A stretch of DNA of 64,000 bases from Microbacterium sp. AZCO (GTDB lineage: Bacteria > Actinomycetota > Actinomycetes > Actinomycetales > Microbacteriaceae), in NCBI RefSeq assembly GCF_039614715.1, contig NZ_CP154857.1, positions 1,984,001-2,048,000 of the forward strand, in the 5' to 3' direction. Below the pieces are notes generated by a model. The model saw only the letters and a program-made list of their open reading frames with translations, searched no databases and had not been told where the DNA came from. Positions 20,232 to 28,521 of the stretch are shown here, one piece after another. Position 1 is the stretch's first letter; each line of letters begins with the position of its first letter. The position numbers were made by a program, and so were the translations under genes.

Positions 20232-21542
20232 GCGCGCGGTAGAACGCGATCCCTCGCAGCCACACGTCGACGCGGATGCGCTCGTCGTGGGCGTGCAGCG
20301 CGTCGCGCTCGGCGCGCGTCAGGTGGAACGGCATGAAGCGGTAGATGTTGGCGCTGATGCCCGTGAACCACCTGCTGTCGCTCGCCCCGAGCTGCAGGTA
20401 CGGCGTCGGCACGACATCATCGCCGAGCGTCTCGCGCACCGCCCGCGCGAGACGTCCCCACGCCTCGCCGTGCCAGGGCGAGATGGGCGAGGGGTCCGAC
20501 GCGTGGCTCACCGCGAGCTCGACGCCCTCGTCGGCGATGATGCGGCGGGCGCGGCGCGTCGCCGATTCGACGGTGTCGCCGTGCAGGAGCCGGATGTTGA
20601 CCGCGGCCCTCGCCGTCGTCGCGAGGACGTTGGCGCCCGGGGCTCCGCTCAGCTGCGTCGTGACGGCCGTCGTGCGGACGATCGCGTTGAGCTCGGGGCC
20701 GAGGCGGGAGAACACCGGGCGAGGAGCGGGCCGGTGAGGGTCAGCCGTTCCAGCACCCCGCGCAGCGGCTGGGGCGCGTACGGGGCCACTGTCGCCAGCA
20801 TGGCGCGCACCGGCGGCGCGAGTCGCGTCGGGAAGGGATGCCGGTGCAGCCGGTCGATCGCCCGCGCGAGGCGCGCCGTCGCGGGGGTCGCGGGCGGCGT
20901 CGACGCGTGCCCGCCCTGCTCGCGAACGGTCAGCAGCAGGGTCATGACGCCGCGCTCCGCGACGCCGATCATGGCCGTCGGCACCGTGACGCCGGGGATG
21001 ACGCCGTCGACGACCGCTCCTCCCTCATCGAGCACGAGCGAGGGACGGATGCCGCGGGCGCGGAGCGTCTCGGCGATCGCGGCCGCACCGCCGCCGGCGG
21101 TCTCCTCGTTGTGCCCGAACGCCAGGTACACGTCGCTCTGCGGTGACACGCCCTCCGCGAGCGACTCCTCGACCGCTTCGAGGATCGCGACGAGGGAGCC
21201 CTTGTCGTCGATGGCGCCGCGGGCGTGGAGCTCGGCATCCCTCCCCTCTCCCGTGAGGGTCGCGTCGAACGGCGGATGCCGCCACTCCTCCTCGACGACG
21301 GGGACGACGTCCATGTGGGCCATGAGCACGAGCGGGTCGCCCGGCGTCCGGCCCCGCCAGCGGTAGAGCAGGGAATGGCCCGCGACCACTTCGCGCTCGA
21401 GGCGCTCGTGAACCAGCGGGTACAGCCGCTGAATCGCGGCGTGGAAGGCGTCGAAGGACGCCCAGTCGGTCGCGGACTCGTCCGTGTGCGAGATCGTCGG
21501 GATGCGCAGGAGCTCACGGAACCGGTCGACGGGCGCTGTCAC
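20215..21542 (-). pseudogene. M20-family metallopeptidase/dipeptidase, frameshifted
   Basis: The gene reads from GTG 21542 (VTAPVDRFRELLRIPTISH), 7 nt after a minus-strand TAGGCT box. It shows the zinc-ligand motifs VLMAHMDVVPVVEEEW and ARGAIDDKGSLVAILEAVE and the catalytic glutamates in AFGHNEETAGGGAAA. After LTGPLLAR (about 20716) the frame is lost. The remaining family sequence (VFSRLGPELNAIVRTTAVTT to ALIASS) continues in a different frame from 20715 to the stop at 20215. Adding one base at CCCGGTG (20713-20719) restores a single protein of about 442 residues, the normal M20 length. Either a genuine one-base deletion or a sequencing error in a C/G run. Confidence 0.85.
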
Positions 21543-21549
21543 CCGCCCG

Positions 21550-21612
21550 AGCCTACCCGCGCGTCCGGCCCGGCTCCGCGCGCGGGAGAGCGCTCCCTCG
21601 ATACCCTCGAGG
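21550..21612. promoter_or_regulatory. Divergent leaderless -10 boxes for the M20 gene and the Gfo/Idh gene
   Basis: Minus strand: TAGGCT at 21555-21550 ends 7 nt before GTG 21542. Plus strand: TACCCT at 21602-21607 ends 6 nt before ATG 21614. The plus box sits in a 6-5-6 dyad, CCTCGA-TACCC-TCGAGG (21596-21612), which could be an operator but is short enough to be chance in GC-rich DNA. Confidence 0.5.
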
Positions 21613-21613
21613 C

Positions 21614-22612
21614 ATGACCTCACCCGCTTCGCCCGGCCTCGGCTGGGGCATCCTCGCGACGGGCGGCATCGCCCACGCCTTCGCCCGCGACCTGCGCACG
21701 GCCGGCCTCGACGTCGCCGCCGTCGGCTCGCGACGCGCCGACGCCGCACGCGCGTTCGCCGACGAGTTCGAGATCCCGCACGCGCACGACTCGTACGAGT
21801 CGCTCGTCGACGACGACGACGTCGACATCGTCTACATCGCGACGCCGCATCCGGCACACGCGGACAACGCGATCCTCGCGCTCGAGCACGGCAAGCACGT
21901 GCTCGTGGAGAAGCCGTTCACGCTGACGGGAGCCGAGGCGGCGCGCGTCCGCGACGTCGCACGCGCCCACGGCCTCCTCGCGATGGAGGCCATGTGGACG
22001 CGGTACCTCCCGCACATGATCCGTGTCCGCGAGATCGTCGCGTCGGGGACGCTCGGCGACGTGCGCGCCCTGTTCGCCGACCACACGCAGAGCCTCCCCA
22101 CGGATCTCTCGCACCGCCTCAACGCGATCGAGCTCGGCGGCGGCGCCCTCCTCGACCTCGGGATCTACCCGGTGTCCTTCGCGTGGGACATCCTCGGCGC
22201 CCCGACGACCATCGGGGCGTCGGCACGGCTCCTCGAGACGGGCGCCGACAGCGAGGTCGCGACGATCTTCACGCACGCCGACGGTGCCGTCTCGACGACC
22301 TTCTCGGCGGCCCGCTCGGCCGGCCCCAACACGGCCCACATCCTCGGCACAGACGCGCGGATCGACATCGACCGCGTCTGGTACAACCCGACCTCCTTCC
22401 GGGTCATCACACCGGACGGCACCGTGGTCGAGGACTTCGTGCCGCAGCACGAGGGGCGCGGGATGCAGTTCCAGGCGCTCGCGGCGGAGCGGTACGTCGC
22501 CGCGGGCCAGACCGACAGCGACATCCTCCCGCTCGACGAGACCGTCGCGATCATGGACAGCCTCGACGAGATCCGCCAGATCGTCGGCGTGCGATACCCG
22601 CAGGAGGACTGA
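21614..22612 (+). CDS. Gfo/Idh/MocA-family NAD(P)-dependent oxidoreductase
   Basis: A 332-residue two-domain oxidoreductase. The Rossmann N-terminus is GWGILATGGIAHAFARDL with AAVGSRRADAARAFADEF. The consensus EKPF motif is in LVEKPFTLTGAEAARV (catalytic Lys region), and the C-terminal substrate domain includes LLDLGIYPVSFAWDILG. It resembles dihydrodiol or sugar dehydrogenase-like members; the substrate is unknown. First gene of a two-gene unit with the NYN protein, whose start follows after 4 nt. Confidence 0.9.
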   Translation: MTSPASPGLGWGILATGGIAHAFARDLRTAGLDVAAVGSRRADAARAFADEFEIPHAHDSYESLVDDDDVDIVYIATPHPAHADNAILALEHGKHVLVEKPFTLTGAEAARVRDVARAHGLLAMEAMWTRYLPHMIRVREIVASGTLGDVRALFADHTQSLPTDLSHRLNAIELGGGALLDLGIYPVSFAWDILGAPTTIGASARLLETGADSEVATIFTHADGAVSTTFSAARSAGPNTAHILGTDARIDIDRVWYNPTSFRVITPDGTVVEDFVPQHEGRGMQFQALAAERYVAAGQTDSDILPLDETVAIMDSLDEIRQIVGVRYPQED

Positions 22613-22616
22613 GCCC

Positions 22617-23597
22617 ATGGCCGACTCGACGCCGCGCGTCGCGGTGTATCTCGACTTCGACAACATCGTGATGTCCTGGTACGACCGCGTGCACGGCCGC
22701 AACACGTACTCGCGCGACCGGCAGCGCATCACGGCGCAGCCCGCGGACCCCGAGATCGCCGAGCGCCTCGCGGCGGCGACCGTCGACGTCGGCGCGATCA
22801 TCGACTACGCGGCATCCTTCGGCACACTCGTGCTGACGCGGGCGTACGCGGACTGGTCGTCGCCGGTCAACGCGGAGTACCGCTCGCAGCTCGTCGCCCG
22901 CGCCGTCGACCTCGTGCAGCTCTTCCCGGCCGCGGCCTACGCGAAGAACGGCGCCGACATCCGCCTCGCCGTCGACGCCGTCGAGGACATGTTCCGCCTC
23001 GACGACCTCACGCACGTCGTGATCGTCGCGGGCGACAGCGACTACGTCCCGCTCGCGCAGCGCTGCAAGCGCCTCGGCCGCTACGTCGTCGGGGTGGGCG
23101 TCGCGGGCTCGACGGCGAAGTCCCTCGCGGCCGCATGCGACCAGTTCGACTCGTACGACTCGCTCCCGGGCGTCGAGGCTCCCTCCAAGCGCAAGCCGGC
23201 GCAGACCGCCGCCACCGCTGCGCCCGCTGCCGCCGCGGCACCGGCCGCGCAGACGCCGGCCGCCGAGCCGGCCACGACGGGCCGCCGCCGGAAGAAGCCG
23301 CCGGAGGAGCCGGTCGCCGCACCGGCCGACGAGCAGCCGGACGAGCCGACCGACGAGCAGCTCGAGGACTCCTCGGCTGTGCTGCTGGATCGCGCCCTGC
23401 GCCTGGAGAACGTGCGCACCGATGAGGACTGGCTGCACCTGTCGGCCGTCAAGAACCTGCTCAAGCGCATGGACCCCTCGTTCAACGAGAAGGCCCTCGG
23501 ACACCGGTCGTTCTCGGACTTCGTGAAGGCGCATCCGGATGTCGCCGAGATCGACGAGTCGACGAACGTCGTGCGGGTCCGCCTCGTCGGACGCTGA
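22617..23597 (+). CDS. NYN-domain protein with C-terminal OST-HTH/LOTUS domain
   Basis: About 326 residues. The N-terminal NYN (PIN-like, LabA/DUF88) nuclease domain has VAVYLDFDNIVMSWYD, IIDYAASFGTLVLTRAYADW, KNGADIRLAVDAVEDM and HVVIVAGDSDYVPLAQRCKRLGRYVVGVG, which contain the conserved acidic residues. A low-complexity Ala/Pro/Glu linker (about 185-245) follows. The C-terminus (SSAVLLDRALRLE to the end) resembles an OST-HTH RNA-binding domain. The pairing suggests RNA binding plus cleavage. AGGAGG lies 9 nt before the ATG, unlike the many leaderless neighbours, so it is translated as the second gene of the unit. Confidence 0.85.
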   Translation: MADSTPRVAVYLDFDNIVMSWYDRVHGRNTYSRDRQRITAQPADPEIAERLAAATVDVGAIIDYAASFGTLVLTRAYADWSSPVNAEYRSQLVARAVDLVQLFPAAAYAKNGADIRLAVDAVEDMFRLDDLTHVVIVAGDSDYVPLAQRCKRLGRYVVGVGVAGSTAKSLAAACDQFDSYDSLPGVEAPSKRKPAQTAATAAPAAAAAPAAQTPAAEPATTGRRRKKPPEEPVAAPADEQPDEPTDEQLEDSSAVLLDRALRLENVRTDEDWLHLSAVKNLLKRMDPSFNEKALGHRSFSDFVKAHPDVAEIDESTNVVRVRLVGR

Positions 23598-23601
23598 CGA
23601 C

Positions 23602-23642
23602 ACGACGAAGCTCCCCGGATCCGGTCCGGGGAGCTTCGTCGT
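23602..23642. terminator. Bidirectional terminator hairpin
   Basis: Perfect 18-bp arms (23602-23619 and 23625-23642) separated by 5 nt lie between the convergent NYN gene and the CitMHS transporter. The long GC-rich stem serves both strands. Confidence 0.85.
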
Positions 23643-23656
23643 CGCGGGACAGCGGC

Positions 23657-25192
23657 TCAGGCCGCGAGCGGCACCGCCCCCACGAGCACGGCGACGCCGA
23701 GCATCACGAGCGACACGATCGTCGCCCGCCACAGCACCTTCTTGTGGTGGTCGCCGAGGTTGACGCTCGCGAGCGAGACGAGCAGCAGGATCGCGGGGAC
23801 GAGCGGGCTCTGCAGGTGCACGGGCTGGCCGGTGATCGATGCGCGGGCCATCTCGACGGGCTCGATGCCGTACGCCGTCGCGCTCTCGGCGAGGATCGGC
23901 AGGATGCCGAAGTAGAACGCGTCGTTCGACATGAAGAACGTGAACGGGATCGACAGGATGCCCGTGATCACGGCGAGGAAGGGGCCGAGGGATGCCGGGA
24001 TCACGGTGGTGATCCACGTCGCCATCGCGTCGACCATGCCCGTGCCGTTGAGCACACCCACGAGCACGCCCGCGGCGAGGACCATCGACACGACGCCGAC
24101 GATGCTCGGGGCGTGCGCGACGATCTCGTCGGCCTGGCCCTTGATCTTCGGGAAGTTGACGACGAGGGCGACCGCGGCGCCGACCATGAAGACGTACGGC
24201 AGCTGGAAGAGGTCGAGCACGAGCAGCACCATGACGGCGAGCGTCAGCGCCAGGTTGAACCAGATGAGCTTGGGGCGGAGGGTCGCGCGGCGCGGATCGA
24301 GGATCGTGTCGGCCATCGCCGTGTCGGCGGCGTCGACGAACTCCGGCGCCGCGACCGCGGTGCGGGCGCCGTCGACCGTCAGCAGGTTGCCGGTGCGCAG
24401 CGTGGCGCGGGCGCCGGGCTTCGGGTCGCCGCCGCGGAAGATGCGCGGGGGCCGGATGCCCTGGGATCCGCCGGAGACACCGTCCAGGCGCGAGGTGTCG
24501 ACGGTGCCGAGCCGGCGACGCTCCCCCAGCCCCAGCATCCACGCGAACGTCAGCGAGACCACGAGGCCGGCCGCCAGCGACGGGAGCATCGGCACGAAGA
24601 TCGCGGTCGGCTCGAGCCCGAGCGCCGTCGCGGCGCGGACCGTCGGTCCGCCCCACGGCACGATGTTGAGCGTGCCGTTCATGAGCCCGGCGACGCACGT
24701 CAGCACGACGGGACTCATGCCCAGCCGCAGGTAGATCGGGAGCATCGCGGAGGTCGTGATGATGAACGTCGTCGACCCGTCGCCGTCGAGCGAGACCGCA
24801 CCGGCGAGGATCGCCGTGCCGAGGACGACCTTGGCCGGGTCGTCGCCGAGCAGACGCGTGATGAAGCGGATGAGCGGGTCGAAGAGACCGACGTCGATCA
24901 TGATCCCGAAGAACATGATCGCGAACATCAGCAGCGCCGCCGTGGGCGCCATGTTGCCGATCGAGTCGAGGATCATGTCGCCGAGCCCGAGACCGGCACC
25001 GGCGAAGAGCCCGAAGATCGTGGGCACGAGGATGAGCGCCACCATGGGCGTCAGGCGCCGCGTCATGATGAGCGCCATGAACGTGAGGATCATCGTGAAC
25101 CCGAGGATCACGAGCACGGTCTCGGACGGTACGAAGGCCAGCGCGTAGCCGTCCTCGGCGGCCGCCGCCGCGTGAAGTGCAGTGAGGTGCAT
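23657..25192 (-). CDS. CitMHS-family citrate/divalent cation:H+ symporter
   Basis: About 511 residues with roughly a dozen hydrophobic segments. It begins MHLTALHAAAAAEDGYAL. The family features AAILAGAVSLDGDGSTTF-type loop and LTCVAGLMNGTLNIVPWGGPTVRAA are present, and a variable central cytoplasmic loop (about 255-335) precedes the second half, with FMSNDAFYFGILPILAESA. Family members import metal-complexed citrate. AAGGAG lies 5 nt before ATG 25192, so this start is preferred to the longer frame. Opposite a CitA/CitB-type two-component system, the classical arrangement for ligand-induced transport. Confidence 0.9.
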   Translation of the reverse strand: MHLTALHAAAAAEDGYALAFVPSETVLVILGFTMILTFMALIMTRRLTPMVALILVPTIFGLFAGAGLGLGDMILDSIGNMAPTAALLMFAIMFFGIMIDVGLFDPLIRFITRLLGDDPAKVVLGTAILAGAVSLDGDGSTTFIITTSAMLPIYLRLGMSPVVLTCVAGLMNGTLNIVPWGGPTVRAATALGLEPTAIFVPMLPSLAAGLVVSLTFAWMLGLGERRRLGTVDTSRLDGVSGGSQGIRPPRIFRGGDPKPGARATLRTGNLLTVDGARTAVAAPEFVDAADTAMADTILDPRRATLRPKLIWFNLALTLAVMVLLVLDLFQLPYVFMVGAAVALVVNFPKIKGQADEIVAHAPSIVGVVSMVLAAGVLVGVLNGTGMVDAMATWITTVIPASLGPFLAVITGILSIPFTFFMSNDAFYFGILPILAESATAYGIEPVEMARASITGQPVHLQSPLVPAILLLVSLASVNLGDHHKKVLWRATIVSLVMLGVAVLVGAVPLAA

Positions 25193-25209
25193 CTCGACTC
25201 CTTCGTCTT

Positions 25210-25244
25210 GCACACCCGCGTGGTGTGCGATTCGCCCGATGCTA
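25210..25244 (-). promoter_or_regulatory. Candidate promoter and dyad operator for the CitMHS gene
   Basis: A 7-5-7 perfect inverted repeat, GCACACC-CGCGT-GGTGTGC, occupies 25210-25228. A minus-strand box TAGCAT occupies 25244-25239. Transcription would start near 25232, placing the dyad at the very start of the leader, just upstream of the ribosome site. It is the best visible candidate for a site bound by the adjacent response regulator or another factor. Confidence 0.5.
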
Positions 25245-25341
25245 GGCAGGCGTCGAGTGCGGGCGCGCGCTATCTCGCATTGCCCGCGGTTCTGCGCGTA
25301 GCGTGTGTTCCGCGCATTGTGCTCACGATGGAGGAGGTGGC

Positions 25342-26979
25342 GTGCGGTTCGCGACACGGGTGCTGATCCTCCAGCTCGCAACGGTCGCCGCGGTCGTCGC
25401 GGTGTGCACCGCCGTGTTCGTGTACCTCGGCGTGCAGCAGCTGCGGGCCGAGTCGGAGGCATCCGCCCTCAACATCGCCCGCACCGTCGCAGAGGAGCCC
25501 GACGTGCGCCGCCTCGTCGCTGAGTTCTCGGCGGATCCAGGGACTCCGGATGCCGCCGAGCTGCGCGACGGCGAGCTGCAGCGCGTCGCGGCCGGCGTGA
25601 CTGCTCGCACGGACGCTCTCTTCGTCGTGATCACCGACGACCACGGCATCCGTCTCGCCCACCCCAACCAGGACCTCCTCGGCCGGCAGGTCAGCACGCC
25701 GTTCGACCGGGTGCTCGCCGGGCACGAGGTCGTCGACTGGGAGCGGGGCACCCTCGGCGAATCCGCACGCGCCAAGGTTCCCGTGTACTCCCCCGGAGGC
25801 GACGACGCTGCTCCCGTCGGCGAGGTGAGCGTCGGCTTCGAACGGGCGAGCGTCTTCGACGACCTTCCCGCGCTGCTCGTGGGGATCGCGGTGGCGGCGG
25901 CGGCGGCGCTCGCGATCGGCGCGCTCGCGGCTCTGCTCCTCCGCCGGCGCTGGGAGCGCCTGACCCTCGGCCTGCAGCCGGAGGAGCTCGTCGGGCTCGT
26001 GCAGAACCAGGCGGCGGTCCTCGAGGGCGTGGGAGACGGCGTCATCGCCCTCGACACGTCGGGCGTCGTGCGCGTGTGCAATCAGGCGGCATCCCGGATG
26101 CTGTCGCTCGACGACCCCGTGGGGCGGCGCCTCGCCGATCTCGACGTGCCCGCGGAAGTGCGGGCGGTGATCGCCGACCGCACGCCGCGGGACGGCATCC
26201 CCGTCGGCGATCGCGTGCTCTACCTCGATGCGCATCCCGTCGTGCGCGACGGCCGCTCCCTCGGCGAGGTCCTCGTCGTCCGCGACCGCACCGACCTCGT
26301 CGCCATCGCGGAACGCCTCGAGACGGTTCGCGCCATGACGAGCGCCCTGCGTGTGCAGCGGCACGAGTTCGCCAACCGCCTGCATGTCGCGACGGGGCTG
26401 CTGGATGCGGCGCGGCCCGCCGACGCGCGCGCGTTCCTCGCCGAGCAGCTCGGCCGCGGGCCGGTGGACTTCCCGGTCGAGGGCCTCGACCGCATCGCGG
26501 ACCCGCTGCTGCAGTCGTTCCTCGGTGCGAAGGCGATCGAGGCGGGCGAGCGCGGCGTGACGCTGCGGGTCGCCGACGACACCGTGCTCCACGGCACGCT
26601 CGTCGGGGCGGAGGACGTCGCCGCCGTCGTCGGAAACCTCCTCGACAACGCGATCACGGCGGCCGTGGGCGGGGACGATCCGAGAGAGGTCGAGATCGCG
26701 CTGCTGGATGCGGGCGACGAGCTCGTCGTGACGGTCGCCGACTCCGGCCCCGGCATCGATCCGGGCGTCGACGTCTTCGGAGGACGGTCGAGCCCGTCCG
26801 ACGATGCGACGGATCGGATCCACGGCCACGGAATCGGCCTGCGACTCTCCCGCGACCTCGCCCGGCGGCGCGGCGGAGACGTCTGGATCATCGAGGCGAA
26901 GCGCCCCGACGGCGGTGCCGTGTTCGGAGCGCGGCTGCCGGGAGTCATGAGCTCGCACGGAGAAGGGATCGACCCATGA
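25342..26979 (+). CDS. CitA/DcuS-family sensor histidine kinase
   Basis: About 545 residues. One N-terminal membrane segment (VLILQLATVAAVVAVCTAVFVYL), an extracytoplasmic PASc/sCache domain (FVVITDDHGIRLAHPNQDLLGR typical of citrate/C4-dicarboxylate sensors), a second membrane segment (about 180-205), a cytoplasmic PAS, then the phosphoacceptor His341 in RVQRHEFANRLHVATGLL. The ATPase domain has NLLDNAITAA, DSGPGID and HGHGIGLRLSRDLARR. Start GTG 25342 behind GGAGGA. Overlaps the response regulator by 4 nt. Likely senses citrate or a related acid for the divergent transporter. Confidence 0.92.
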   Translation: MRFATRVLILQLATVAAVVAVCTAVFVYLGVQQLRAESEASALNIARTVAEEPDVRRLVAEFSADPGTPDAAELRDGELQRVAAGVTARTDALFVVITDDHGIRLAHPNQDLLGRQVSTPFDRVLAGHEVVDWERGTLGESARAKVPVYSPGGDDAAPVGEVSVGFERASVFDDLPALLVGIAVAAAAALAIGALAALLLRRRWERLTLGLQPEELVGLVQNQAAVLEGVGDGVIALDTSGVVRVCNQAASRMLSLDDPVGRRLADLDVPAEVRAVIADRTPRDGIPVGDRVLYLDAHPVVRDGRSLGEVLVVRDRTDLVAIAERLETVRAMTSALRVQRHEFANRLHVATGLLDAARPADARAFLAEQLGRGPVDFPVEGLDRIADPLLQSFLGAKAIEAGERGVTLRVADDTVLHGTLVGAEDVAAVVGNLLDNAITAAVGGDDPREVEIALLDAGDELVVTVADSGPGIDPGVDVFGGRSSPSDDATDRIHGHGIGLRLSRDLARRRGGDVWIIEAKRPDGGAVFGARLPGVMSSHGEGIDP

Positions 26980-27620
26980 CCGACTCCATCCGGGTGCTCG
27001 TCGTCGACGACGACTTCCGCGTCGCGGGCCTCCATCGCGGCATCGCCGACCGGCCCGGCTTCACCGTGCTTGAGGCAGCCGGGTCGGTGAGCGCCGCGAG
27101 GGCGTCGATCCGGGATCACCGCCCCGACCTGCTGCTCGTCGACGCGTATCTCCCCGACGGCGACGGCGTCGACCTCGTCCGCTCGGTCGACGTCGACGCG
27201 ATCGTGCTGTCGGCCGCGAACGACGCCGCGACGATCCGCCGCGCGCTCCGCGCGGGCGCCCTCGCCTACCTCGTGAAGCCGTTCGAATCGCGGGTCCTCG
27301 GCGATCGGCTCGACCGGTACGCGCGTTTCCGCAATCTCCTCGGATCGCAGGGCGCACTCGGCCAGGAGGAGCTCGACCGGGCGCTCTCGATCCTGCACGG
27401 CGCGGAGGCGCCCTCACTGAGCCGCTCGGCGACCGAGCAGCTGATCCTCGAGGCGATCGGCGGCGACGGCGCGTCGGCGACGGAGGTGGCCGAGCGGTCC
27501 GGGGTGTCGCGCGCGACGGCGCAGCGGCACCTCGCGACCCTCGCGGCGCGCGGCATCATCGAGGTGCGGCTGCGGTACGGGACGACCGGCCGCCCCGAGC
27601 ACCGCTACCACCGCCGCTGA
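26976..27620 (+). CDS. CitB/DcuR-like response regulator
   Basis: A 214-residue regulator. The receiver domain begins IRVLVVDDDFRVAGLHRGI, with phosphoacceptor Asp56 in LLLVDAYLPDGDG, switch residue Ser in IVLSAAND and Lys in YLVKPFE. The C-terminal winged helix is IclR-like (SATEVAERSGVSRATAQRHLATLAARGIIEVRLRYGTTGRPEHRYH), as in the CitB/DcuR/DctR family. Coupled to the kinase by an ATGA overlap. Expected to activate the divergent CitMHS transporter gene. Confidence 0.92.
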   Translation: MTDSIRVLVVDDDFRVAGLHRGIADRPGFTVLEAAGSVSAARASIRDHRPDLLLVDAYLPDGDGVDLVRSVDVDAIVLSAANDAATIRRALRAGALAYLVKPFESRVLGDRLDRYARFRNLLGSQGALGQEELDRALSILHGAEAPSLSRSATEQLILEAIGGDGASATEVAERSGVSRATAQRHLATLAARGIIEVRLRYGTTGRPEHRYHRR

Positions 27621-27650
27621 TCCTCCGCCCCCTCGCCCCCTCTTCCACCC

Positions 27651-27677
27651 GGTCGCCGAGCCTGTCGAGGCGTCGAG
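27651..27677. repeat. Degenerate copy of the GAGCCTGTCGA interspersed repeat
   Basis: The 27621-27705 gap between convergent genes contains GGTCGCCGAGCCTGTCGAGG, matching the core found in ligB (42095) and clpC (46767). No strong hairpin is seen. Confidence 0.6.
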
Positions 27678-27705
27678 CCCCAGCCCGCGCGGAACGCGAA
27701 GACGA

Positions 27706-28521
27706 TCAGCGCGCCGGCGCAACCTCCCCGAGGAAACCGAGCATCGCCTGGTTGAAGGCCTTCGGCTGCTCGATGTTGGCCGCGTGCCCGTCGTTAGGGA
27801 TGACGACGGCCCGCCCATTCGGCGCCAGGGCGGCCGCGGCATCCGCGTGCGATGACGGCCAGAACTCGCTCTCGGCCCCCGCGACGAACAGCACGGGCAC
27901 GTCAGCCTTTTCGATCGCCGCACGCCAGTCCGCCTTCGCGTGGTCGTTCAGCAGCACGAGCTCGCCCGCTGTAAGCTCGCGCTCTGCGCCCCGCATGGCC
28001 TTCAGCAGCCGCACGAGGCGCATTCCGCGCTTCGCCATCGGCGTGCCCTTGCCCGTGTCGGGGATGCGCTCGGCGAAGTAGGTGTCGATGTTCGAGGCGT
28101 CGTAGCCGTAGAACCCGTGCGGCCAGTCGTCGGTGTTGAGCATCTGCGGCGTCTGATCGACGATGACCACCGCACTCACGCGGGATGACCCGGACTGCGA
28201 GAGATACGACCAGATCGTGTTGCCGCCCATCGAGCCGCCGACGAGCGCGGCGCCCTGCAGGTCGAGCCCCTCGAGCACATCCCGCAGGTCGGCGCCCCGG
28301 CGGGCCATGTCGACCCCCGATCCGGGCCGCTCCGCGGCACCGTGCCCGCGCAGGTCGACCACGAGCACGCGATATCCGGCGGCCGCGAGGGGCTCCACCT
28401 GATAGGTCCAGCTCGTGCCGGCGGCCTTGAATCCCGCGAGCAGCACGACCGGTCGCCCTGCGGGATCCCCGTGCTCGGTGTAGTCGAGCCGGACGCCGTC
28501 GTCGGCCCGCAGCGTGGTCAT
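27706..28521 (-). CDS. Alpha/beta hydrolase
   Basis: A 271-residue hydrolase-fold protein beginning MTTLRADDGVRLDYTEHGDPAGRPVVLLAG. It has the oxyanion-side GFKAAGTSW region, the nucleophile elbow VGGSMGGNTIW (Ser in G-x-S-x-G) and a C-terminal His in IPNDGHAANIEQPKAFN. Related to lactonase or esterase-like hydrolases; substrate unknown. ATG 28521 overlaps the GlcD-like gene by 4 nt, so the two are co-translated and probably act in one catabolic route, such as lactone opening followed or preceded by hydroxyacid oxidation (inference). Confidence 0.87.
   Translation of the reverse strand: MTTLRADDGVRLDYTEHGDPAGRPVVLLAGFKAAGTSWTYQVEPLAAAGYRVLVVDLRGHGAAERPGSGVDMARRGADLRDVLEGLDLQGAALVGGSMGGNTIWSYLSQSGSSRVSAVVIVDQTPQMLNTDDWPHGFYGYDASNIDTYFAERIPDTGKGTPMAKRGMRLVRLLKAMRGAERELTAGELVLLNDHAKADWRAAIEKADVPVLFVAGAESEFWPSSHADAAAALAPNGRAVVIPNDGHAANIEQPKAFNQAMLGFLGEVAPAR

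Noticed and set aside
21596..21612. 6-5-6 dyad at the Gfo/Idh promoter as a firm operator
   Set aside because: Arms are short and GC-rich; mentioned only within the promoter entry as a weak candidate.
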